DNA of 64,000 nt from Heloderma charlesbogerti. Lineage: Eukaryota; Chordata; Lepidosauria; Squamata; Helodermatidae. Positions 32,332 through 41,904 of the stretch are shown one piece after another. The position numbers and the translations under genes were made by a program. The notes beneath the pieces are model-generated. The model was not told where the DNA came from. It made no database searches and saw only the letters and a program-made list of their open reading frames with translations. Where the stretch lies: contig JANEZZ010002764.1 of the NCBI GenBank assembly GCA_026122225.1, positions 868,001 to 932,000 of the forward strand. Reading direction: 5' to 3'. Each line of letters begins with the position of its first letter. Position 1 is the stretch's first letter.

Positions 32332-34066
32332 GGTCCTCCCATGCCTGCTGTAGAATAGGTTGGGTGTACTTTGCATGGTTCCCCTTCATGGATCACTGCC
32401 TTGTTGTGGCGAAGGGGCTTGCATAACTCAGTGAAGCCATAAGCTATGCCATGCAGGGCCACCCAAGATGGACAGATCATGGCAGAGAGTTCTGACAAAA
32501 TGTGGTCCACTGGAGAAGGAAATGGCAACCCACTCCAGGATTCTTGCCAAGAAAACCCCATGGAGCGTATCACAAGGCTAAAAGAGATGACACCAGAAGA
32601 TGAGCCCCTCAGGTCGGAAGGTGTCCAATATACTACTGGGGAAGAGCAGAGGGAATTTCCAAATAGCGCCAGAAAGAGTGAAGCGGCTGGGCCAAAGCCG
32701 AAAGGATACTCAGCTGTGGATGTGTCTGGTGGTGAAAAGAAAGTCCGATGCTGTAAAGAACAATATTGTTTAGGAACCTGGAATGTAAGATCAATGAATC
32801 AAGTTAAGCTGGAGGTGATCAAACATGAGATGGCAAGACTGAACATCGACATCTTGGGAATCAGTGAACTAAAATGGACAAGCGTGGGCGATTTTAATTC
32901 AGGTGACCATCATATCTACTACTGTGGGCAAGAATCCCTTAGAAGACATGGAGTAGCACTCATAGTCAACAAAAGGGTGGGAAAAGCAGTACTGGGTACA
33001 ATCTCAAAAATGATAGAATGATCTCAGTACGAATCCAAGGCAAACCATTCAACATCACAGTAATTCAAGGCTATGCCCCAACCACTGATGCTGAAGAAGC
33101 TGAGGTTGATCGGTTCTATGAAGACCTACAACACCTTCTAGAACTAACACCAAAAAAAGATGTCCTCTTCATCATAGGGGATTGGAATGCTAAAGTAGGA
33201 AGTCAAGAAATCACTGGGGTAACAAGCAAGCATGGCCTTGGTGTACAAAATGAAGCAGGACAAAGGCTAATCGAGTTTTGCCAAGAGAACATGCTGATCA
33301 TAGCAAACACTCTTTTCCAACAGCACAAGAGGCGACTCTACACATGGACATCACCAGATGGTCAATATCGAAATCAGATGGATTATGTCCTTTGCAGCCA
33401 AAGATGGAGAAGCTCTATACAGTCAGTAAAAACAAGACCTGGAGCCGACTGTGGCTCAGATCATGAGCTTCTTCTTGCAAAATTTTGGCTGAAATTGAAG
33501 AACGTAGGGAAAACCACTAAACCATTCAGGTATGACCTAAATCATAGCCCTTATGAATATACAGTGGAGGTGGTGAATAGGTTTAAGGGATTAGACCTGA
33601 TAGACAGAGTGCCTGAGGAACTATGGACGGAGGTCTGTAACATTGTTCAGGAGGCAGCAACTCAATCCATCCCAAAGAAAAAGAAATGCAAGAAAGCAAA
33701 GCGGCTGTCTGATGAGGCTTTACAAGTAGCTGAGGAAAGAAGGGAAGCGAAAAGCAAGGGAGAAAGGGGAAGATATACCCAACTGAATGCAGAGTTCCAG
33801 AGAATAGCAAGGAGAGACAAGAAGGCCTTCTTAAATGAACAATGCAAAGAAATCGAAGAAAACAGTAGAATGCGAAAGACCAGAGATCTCTTCAAGAAAA
33901 TCGGAGATATCAAGGGAACATTTTGTGCAAAGGTGGGCATGATAAAGGACAAAGAAGGCAGGGACCTAACCGAAGCAGATGAGATTAAAAAGAGGTGGAA
34001 AGAATACATAGAAGAACTATACAGGAAAGATCTTAATATCCCTGATAGCCATGATAGTGCGGTCAC

Positions 34067-34984
34067 TAGGGATGGACGAAAGGGACTTACCTCGTCCCGC
34101 AGCTTGCTTCGCGGTGGGGGGGAGGCGCTTCGGTTCTCCCCCCGAAATTCAGGCCGGGGGGGAGGCACCCCATCCCTCGCCGCTGAAATTCAGGCCGGGG
34201 AGGAGCGCCCCGTCTCCCCGGCCGCGAAAAAAAAGTAAAGTAAAAAAAACCAAAAACACACCCGTGATAGGCTACTACGTAACGATTTATGTAGCCTATC
34301 ACGGCTAGATTTCCAAAGTCAGCCGTGATAGGCTACGTAAAACGTCACGTAGCCTATCGCGGGTGACTTTGAAGAAAAAAGGGGGAAAAAGCGCGTACTC
34401 AAATGGCGGCGGCCCATGAGCACCGCCATTTGCGTTCCTTAGTTTGGCACGTCTAGTCTACGTAAAGATTTACGTAGACTACGGTGAAAATAAGGGAATG
34501 CTATTTGCGTTGCCCTTATTTTCGCCGTAGTCTACATAAATCTTTACGTAGACTAGACGTGCCAAACTAAGGAACGCAAATGGCGGCGCCCATGGGCCGC
34601 CGCCATTTGCATATGTGCTTTTTTTTTTCAAAGTCACCCGTGATAGGCTATGTGACGATTTACGTAGCCTATCACAGCTGACTTTGGAAATCTAGCCGTG
34701 ATAGGCTACGTAAATCGTTACGTAGCCTATCACGGGTGTGGGTGTGGTTTTTTTTTTACTTTTTTATTTTGCAATGGCAGCAGCGGCAGCCGGTCAGAAG
34801 ACCGGCCACCACCCCCGCTGAAACGCCGCCAGGACCCGCCGCCGAGAGGGACATTCGCACGAGGTAAGTCCCATCTGGGGGGGGGCGGGTGGCCGGCAGA
34901 GAATTTCACCAACAATTTTGGGGGGACGAATGCGTTGGCATTCGGCCTCCTGGAGATTCGTGGAGAAATTCTCCGCCATCCCTA
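34067..34984 (+). mobile_element. nested-palindrome hAT-like element inside BovB
   Basis: The 8-bp TSD gcggtcac is perfect (34059-34066 and 34985-34992) and lies in the BovB ORF, so the empty site is known. A end TAGGGATGGACGAAAGGGAC, B end GAAATTCTCCGCCATCCCTA. The A block has two CCGAAATTCAGGCCGGGG units. The B block has GGTCAGAAGACCGGCC. AGGTAAGTC near 34862 and GTAAGTCCC in reverse near 34084 point outward. Length 918 bp. Confidence 0.97.
34258..34739. repeat. about 482-bp nested palindrome core
   Basis: ACACCC (34258-34263) mirrors GGGTGT (34734-34739), centre near 34499-34504. In order there are two TGATAGGCTACGTAA-type hairpins, an AAATGGCGGCGGCCCATG hairpin, a TAGTCTACGTAAAGATT hairpin and a central AAGGGAATG / TTGCCCTT hairpin, then the same set in reverse. 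The outer flanks AGATTTCCAAAGTCAGC and GCTGACTTTGGAAATCT also pair, so symmetry extends through the spacers. Confidence 0.9.
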
Positions 34985-36547
34985 GCGGTCACTGAACTTG
35001 CTGATAGCCATGATAGTGCAGTCACTGAACTTGTGCCGGACATCCTAGAGAGTGAAGTCAAGTGGGCCTTAGGAAGCATTACTAACAACAAAGCTAGCAG
35101 AGATGACAGTATTCCAGCTGAGCTATTTAAGATCCTAAAAGATGATGCTGTTAAAGTGCTGCACTCAATATGCCAACAAATTTGGAACACTCAACAATGG
35201 CCACAAGACTGGAAAAGGTCAGTTTACATTCCAATTCCAAAGAAGGGCAATGCCAAAGAGTGTTCAAACTACTGTACAATTGCACTCATTTCACATGCCA
35301 GCAAGGTTTTGCTCAAAATCCTACAAGCTGAGCTTCAGCAGTATGTGAACCGAGAACTACTGGAAGTACAAGCTGGGTTTTGAAGAGGCAGAGGAACTAG
35401 AGATCAAATCGCTGCATCATGGAGAAAGCAAGAGAATTCCAGAAAAACGTCTATTTCTGCTTCATTGACTACGCTAAAGCCTTTGATTGTGTGGATCACA
35501 ACAAACTCTGGCAAATTCTGAAAGAGATGGGAGTACCAGACTACCTTACCTGTCTCCTGAGAAACCTGTACGAGGGTCAAGATGCAACAGTAAGAACCGG
35601 ACATGGAACAACTGATTGGTTCAAAATTGGGAAAGGAGTATGACAAGGCTGTATATTGTCGCCCTGCAGAGTACATCATGAGAAACGCTGGGTTGGATGA
35701 ATCACAGGTCGGAATTAAGATTGCCGGGAGAATTATCAAGAACTTCAGATACGCAGACGATACCACCCTAATGGCAGAAAGCGAAGAGGATCTAAAGAGC
35801 CTCTTGTTAAGAGTGAAAGTGGAGAGTGCAAAAGCTGATTTGAAACTCAACATTAAAAAAAACTAAAATCATGGCATCTGGCCCCATCACTTCCTGGCCT
35901 ATAGAAGGGGAAGAAATGGAAAGAGTGACAGATTTTATTTTCTTGGGCTCCAAGATCACCGCAGACAGTGACTGTAGCCATGAAATTAAAAGATGCTTGC
36001 TCCTTGGGAGGAAAGCTATGGCAAACCTAGACAGCGTAGTAAGAAGCAGAGACATCACCTTGCCGACAAAGGTTCGTATAATCAAAGCTATGGTTTTCCC
36101 AGTAGTAACGTATGGCTGTGAGAGCTGGACTATAAGGAAGGCTGAGCGCCGAATAATCGATGCTTTCGAACTGTGGTGCTGGAGAAGACTCTTACGAGTC
36201 CCCTGGACTGCAAGGAGGTCACTCAAATCAGTCAATCCTAAAGGAAATCAACCCTAAATGCTCATTGGAAGGACAGATACTGAAGCTGAAGCTCAAATAT
36301 TTTGGCCACCTAATGCAAAGAGAAAACTCCCTGGAAAAGACCCTGATGCTGGGAAAGATTGAAGGCAAAAGGAGAAGGGGACGGCAGAAGATGAGATGGC
36401 TAGATAGCATAACTGATGCAATGAATATGGACTTGAGCACACTCCGGGAGAGAGCGGAGGACAGGAAGGCCTGGCGTGCTATGGTCCATGGGGTCATGAA
36501 GAGTCGGACACGACTGAATGACTGAACAACAACAACTTTGCATGGTT

Positions 36548-37385
36548 AGAATTAGTAGCCAGGGTGACTTTGAGGGTGTGGAACCAAGTTCCATTTGGAG
36601 GAAAGATGCAAGTGATATCAAAAGCAAGCAGATATTATTAGCTGATTAATCAGCAGGGAGGTATGAAGAGCCAGAGGTAGGAAAAGGAAGGCTGTGACAT
36701 GAATTGCATGAAAGCACTTAATGTACTAAATTGTTATAGTTTAACTAACAACCACTGGCTGCTGGCTAGGAATGATGGGAGTTATAGTCCAACACAGATG
36801 GAAGGCATCGGGTTGGGGTAGGCTTCTCTAAGATATAGGGCTTTGGGCCAAACTGCATTTCATAGTTCATTTCTTGAAACCAGGCATTTGGGTTTTTTTC
36901 CATTTCAAAGTCAGGCAAGAGGCATTCCCTCCCATGTTTTAAAGGAGGTTGTCATGACTTACACTTCTTTCCAAACATTTTAATTGACTGATTTTGTAAA
37001 CTGTTGCTTAATGAATTCAAATGGAAGAAACAGTTAAAACGAATTTGAAAAGTTGTTATGGGGCATGAAAAAAAAAAAAGAACACTTGCTACCCTCTTTG
37101 ATCTTTCTCATGAAAAGTGTAACCCACTTTACATTTATTGACCATGCCAGGCCCCAACTGCTAAACTGAATAATAGTTCCATATGTGTGACAATTAAAAG
37201 CATGTTTTAAAAGGTTTCGTTTTGCTTTTTAAACCATATTCTCAAAGCCTTATTTGAAAGAAACTCTGATTTGTACTTGTTAATATCATGGGAGCTCATT
37301 TATTAACATACATATTGCCTCACGTATTTGAATCTGCTTTGGAAAATTTGCATGTGCTTGGATGAACAAGTCTGGGTCCTGATCC
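36548..37385. other. non-coding gap with a MITE fragment
   Basis: At 36765-36826 'ggaatgatgggagttatagt' and 'catcgggttggggtaggctt' are part of a CCTCCAGATG-family hAT MITE. The rest is unassigned. Confidence 0.45.
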
Positions 37386-37393
37386 CCTTACAC

Positions 37394-37531
37394 CAGGGGT
37401 AGACAACTTGTAGCCCTCCAGATGTTGTGGGACTGCAAGACCCATCATGCCTAGCTAACATAGCCAATTATGACAGAAGATGGGAATTGTAGTCCAACAA
37501 CATCTGGAGGGCCACCAGTTGCCCAGCCCTG
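37394..37531. mobile_element. 138-bp hAT-type MITE with perfect TSD
   Basis: The 8-bp TSD ccttacac is perfect (37386-37393 and 37532-37539). Terminal inverted repeats are CAGGGGTAGACAACTTGTAG and CACCAGTTGCCCAGCCCTG. The arms CCCTCCAGATGTTGTGGG and CAACATCTGGAGGG pair. Together with 10459-10589 it fixes the family as hAT. Confidence 0.92.
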
Positions 37532-37539
37532 CCTTACAC

Positions 37540-40285
37540 ATTAAGTGGAAGGAAGTTGCACTGGAATCAATGGGGAAATTAAATATAAAGGCATACAATG
37601 GGGCTGTTAGCATGAGCTATTCAAACTGCATCGCTACTGCTAATCCATTTCTTTTCTTACTTAAATTTACTGCCATTTCTTAACATTCATTAATCTCATT
37701 TTCAGAAAAGAGATACTTCCATTTTAGCAATAGTTTTGACACAATCCTTTGTACATTTTCTGAGAGTAAGCCCCATTGAACCATTTGGGTTTGATTCTGA
37801 GTAAATGTGCACAGATTTGCAATGAAAACCTTTCTTTAAATTTTCCATTAAAAATAATAATAATTGTTTGGAAGTTAGGCAAGGGGAATTCCTGCACCCT
37901 AATATGTATATAGTACATCTTTATAGTATACTGTAGCCTGTGTGTTTGCACCTGCCTCTTGTGGTCCGCAGTCATCCCAGGTTATGTTCACATCATGATT
38001 TTATCATTTTGTATCTTTAATACTCTTTCAGCATCTCTACTGTTCTGATGAAGGGCTAGGTTTACGTAGCGCACATGATCAATTCTCATTTTCGTTTGGT
38101 ACATACTGGCATCCAGAAATGTAATGTGCAAATTGGCAGCCCATAAAAAAATAGCAACGATTGCCTTGACTATGGGTGCATTTTTTCAATCCATCCCAAT
38201 CATGACAATTGCTTCTGACCATAGCTGGGAACCAGTGGTTCATACATTACAATTCCCCACATGACTGTATTCCCAGAAACGGCCATGACCGCTCACATCA
38301 TTAAACACTATATTGTACCAACCAGCCCTGAGAGTTGAGGAAGAAACCAAACATGTAAGCAAAAAGTGAACATTACAGGAATGGGATCTGCTCTTATCTT
38401 GTCCAGAAAGTATGGTGGCTTTCAGGGTAGGAAGGCAGCATAGCCCAGAGGAATTCTGGGATGTCCCCACATGACTCACTGACCATAATCGTGCTAAATG
38501 GAGAAAAAACCTGTACGGATGTATTCTTGTTCTTAAAACATGTGTAATCAGTACAGAAATGAACTGAACATTTATGGACAGGTTCTGTTTACACAAGTAC
38601 AGGATGCTATTTCCTCATCTCCATATGAATGACAGATCCAGGAAGGTGATTCTTTATAGGTCTGAGTAGGTATGAGATCAGGATCTTTTCCCAGTTTGGT
38701 CAGCTAATTCTGCATCTAATGAAGAGATTAGAGGACTGTTCTAACATTCTGACATGATTATGTTAAAAATTTCTCAAACATTTGACACTATTGGTAAGAA
38801 AATAGAGCATGTTTGGAAGCCAGGTTGGAAGAGGTAACTTGCTTGGGTAACCTGTTTTTTTTCTATGTCTACTTATTATGTCAAGTGGCTGTTAAAGACA
38901 TAACTACAGAGACCAGTTCAAAAGCTAGCAACTTCATGGCATACTCAGAGTCATGGGCAATAACTTGCTGGTTGTGTTCTATGCTGGTAGGCTTTTAGAA
39001 AGAAACATGGCTTGTTAAGTTGATGGGAGAACTCAGGCATACAATCTGCTGTGCAAGCAAGGCTTTCCACCCATTAATTTCAATATCAGGGACAATTTCA
39101 TCAATGCATTCCTATCCGCAGGCAGATAGAACATTGGATCAGACCCAATAAGAGGATTATTTAAGAGACAATGGAAATCACCACTGAATAGCTCTCTAAG
39201 CTGCAACATATTCCTAACCGGGTGATTATTACAAGAAGACTTAATGTTAGTGACATAGAGCCCAATTTGTCTCTATGTAAAGACCAAAAAACCAGGCGAT
39301 TGCTATTCTCCCTGGATGTTGTTACCTTCTCAGTAGTTCGACTGTCACTTTGTGTTCAATGAATTTAGAATGTTCTACCTACTCTTCCTGCATTTGGATA
39401 TTTTTAGACAAATGTTAGCTTTAGTGAGCAATGTATTTATGCCAGACAAATATTAGCACATACTAATGATGTTTCATCATTGTGATCCATCAAAAAAATA
39501 TGGAAGCACATCTTTGCTTTTGGGAACTGAACCGCTTTTCCGATACTATTTTTTTCTGCTTGGCATTGCTGCTTTGAACGGAGGAGAAAAGAGAAGAGGA
39601 TCATAGAGAAGCCTGAGACCATGTAAGTGGTCTGACAAGTGTCCTCCTGACTATGTAAGTAGCATAATTGGTTACTTCCTTCCCTTTTCTCCTCAGTGCA
39701 ACTATGTTTGAAAGTGAAATCTCAGACTCATCTGTGAACTCAATCCCTCCCTCAGCAGGTCATTCTACAACTTAGCCACCATAACCAAAAAGGCCTCAAC
39801 TCTTGTACCTACCTGCCAAACGTGATGGTGTAGCAACACCATCAAAACTAGGCAAAGTTCTCTGGCAAGTTCAGGAGCTGATTCCTATGGTATGATAGTC
39901 CCAGGCTGTTTAGGGCTGTAAAGTACAGTAAAGGGCACTATCTCATACTTTGGACATGCTTGTGGTGTGTTTGCCACAAAGGTGGTCTTCATCATCTTAA
40001 AGTATCCAAATGAACCAAACTGCCTTATACATACTCTCCGGATAATGGACAGCTTCAGTTCATTCCCTGCCTTATGTACAGTACTACACACAGACAACTC
40101 GGCTGTGACACCAGTATTAAGTGTTAATTTGGAAGAGCCAAATAGATCTTCCCTAATTGTCTTTAATCAGCCTCCAGCTCTCTATGAATTTGCAGGAGCA
40201 CAGCAGTTATAATCATAATACTAAATACTGATGTAGTGTATTTCAAGTGTTCAAAGCAATGAACATACATGATGTCAGTATCTCT
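37540..40285. other. non-coding stretch
   Basis: A CAATCCTATGC-family fragment lies near 37738-37815 ('gagagtaagccccattgaac'). 39730-39960 ('aggcctcaactcttgtacct', 'ccaggctgtttagggctgta') resembles decayed LINE 3' sequence in antisense. No host gene is recognised. Confidence 0.45.
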
Positions 40286-40289
40286 AAAA

Positions 40290-40440
40290 ACAGGGGATTA
40301 TTATTGTTATTGTTCCCTTGTTACATACGGGGGTGAGCCAAGGCCGAGTGAATACAAACCCCAACAGGTTTGTCGCATGGGTGGGATTTGAACCTGGACT
40401 TTCTGGATCATAATTCAACTCTTAGATCTAGATTATACAT
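40290..40440 (-). mobile_element. possible MIR/tRNA-SINE-like fragment
   Basis: 'gggtgggatttgaacctgga' reads on the minus strand as a B-box-like 'ggttcaaatccc'. Upstream sequence has the spacing of a tRNA-derived SINE body. Strongly diverged. Confidence 0.35.
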
Positions 40441-40489
40441 TATAAAATCTATATTATATAATTGTGAGCAAGAGGCTGAAGGTCAGTCA

Positions 40490-41054
40490 AGCAGAGGTGA
40501 TGAAACCAAGGCCTACAACAACAAGAAGAGAAGAGTAGTAGTTGGAGACTCCTTCCTGCGTGGGATCGAAACCGAAGTATGTCGTGAAGACCTGTGGACT
40601 CACCAGGTATGCTGTCTCCTGGGAGGACAGATTAGAGACATGACTGAAGGATTGCATGCACTCATAAAGCCCACTGACAGGTATCCCTTTCTTCTCATCC
40701 ATGTGGGAACAAATGCTACTGCCAAGCGGAACTATGAAGAAATCACACCAGACTTTGAAGTTTGGGGAAGGAAATTCAAGAACTTTGTGGCCCAGATAGT
40801 TTTCTCATCCATCCTTCCAGTAGTTAGAAGAGGGATAGAAAGGGAAAGAAAAATACTCCGGGTGAATGACTGGCTATGAAGGTGGTGCCAACGAGAGAGA
40901 TTTGGATTCTGGGATCATGGGCTATACTTCCTGGAAGATGTTGGCAAGGGATGGGTTGCACCTCACAAGGGCTGGGAAGAATGTGTTTGGCCACAGCATG
41001 AAGAACTTTATCAGGAGGGCTTTAAACAGAATGCTACGGGGAAGGGAGATGTAA
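40490..41054 (+). pseudogene. CR1 ORF1, SGNH/esterase-like domain
   Basis: The frame shows VVVGDSFLRGIETEV (GDS nucleophile motif), then LLIHVGTNATAK (GTN motif), then DGLHLTRAGKNVFG (the DxxH motif). These are blocks I, III and V of the SGNH-hydrolase (esterase) domain found in CR1 ORF1 proteins. The N-terminal part is missing. A stop at 40877-40879 separates the first two blocks from the last. Inactive. Confidence 0.85.
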
Positions 41055-41070
41055 AGTTGGGGGTAACAAT

Positions 41071-41896
41071 TAGGGGTGCACGAAAGTCACTTACCTGGTC
41101 TCGCAGCTTTTCGCGGTGGGGGGGAGGCACTTTGCTGCTCTCCCCGCGAAGTTCAGGCCGGGGGGGGAGGCTTCCCGCCTCGCCCGGCCGAAATTCAGGC
41201 CGGGGAGGAGGCGCCTCACCTCGCCCAGCCGCGAAATAAAAAGTTTTTAAAAAACGCCCCCGTGATAGGCTACGTGACGATTAACGTAGCCTATCACAGC
41301 TAGATCTGCAAAGTCACGTAGCCTATCGTCACGTAGCCTATCACGGGTGACTTTAAAAAAAAAAAACGCATACGCAAATGGCGGCCCCCATAGGGAGCCG
41401 CCATTCGCGTTCCTTATTTGGTCGCTGTAGTCTATGTAAATCTTTACATAGACTACGGCGACCAAATAAGGAACGTGAATGGCGGCTCCCTATGGGGGCC
41501 GCCATTAGCCGTACGCGCTTTTTTTTTTTTTTTAAGTCACCCGTGATAGGCTACGTGACGATTTACGTAGCCTATCACGGCTGACTTTGCAGATCTAGCC
41601 GTGATAGGCTACATTAATCATCACGTAGCCTATCATGGGGGTGTTTTGTTTTTTTTTCTTTTATTGGAATGGCGGCGGCGGCAGCTGGTCAAAAGACCAG
41701 CTGCCGCTCCCACCCCTGACGAAGACCCGACGAACCGCCGGCCGGACCCGCCGCCGGGAGGGACATTCGGGAAAGGTAAGTCCTGTCCCGGGGGGCGGGG
41801 GGTGCAGAGAATTTCTCCCCGAAACTTCTTCGAGGAGCCGAACACGTTGGCGCTCGGCCCCCTGAAGTTTCGGGGAGAAATTCTCCACCATCCCTA
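41071..41896 (+). mobile_element. nested-palindrome hAT-like element in CR1
   Basis: The 8-bp TSD gtaacaat is perfect (41063-41070 and 41897-41904). A end TAGGGGTGCACGAAAGTCAC, B end GAAATTCTCCACCATCCCTA. The core palindrome runs from CGCCCCC (41255) to GGGGGTG (41643). The left arm has lost about 16 bp in its second hairpin (about 41312-41345), which breaks the symmetry seen at 24776-25175. Outward GGTAAGT sites are intact at both ends (near 41091 and 41775). Confidence 0.96.
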
Positions 41897-41904
41897 GTAA
41901 CAAT

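Larger units (their letters stand above)
32446..36525 (+). pseudogene. BovB endonuclease/reverse transcriptase ORF, broken
   Basis: The apurinic-type endonuclease is readable from about 32767 (LGTWNVRSMN) through GDWNAKVGSQ (about 33178) to SDHE (about 33455). The RT is readable from FIDYAKAFDCVDHNKLW (about 35464) to the catalytic FRYADDTT (about 35746). A basic C-terminal segment RRRGRQKMRWLD follows at about 36373. Breaks: a frameshift near 33000-33017, the 918-bp hAT insertion after 34066, TGA at about 35382 and 35641 (each where a CGA Arg codon is expected, so CpG decay), and frameshifts near 35400, 35660 and 35865. An 11-codon repeat (DSHDSAVTEL) brackets the insertion. It cannot make a working protein. 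Confidence 0.9.
32381..36534 (+). mobile_element. full-length RTE-BovB LINE, split by a transposon
   Basis: A perfect 13-bp TSD, actttgcatggtt, flanks it at 32368-32380 and 36535-36547. The element begins with the 'cccttcatggatcactgcct' 5' end and stops after 'gtcggacacgactgaatgac' plus an (AAC)n tail, which is the BovB 3' end. Subtracting the hAT copy at 34067-34984 and its TSD leaves about 3.23 kb, the usual full length. The intact TSD argues for a fairly recent insertion, later hit by the transposon. The 3' end resembles the end of the Sauria SINE, which is thought to use BovB machinery. Confidence 0.95.
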
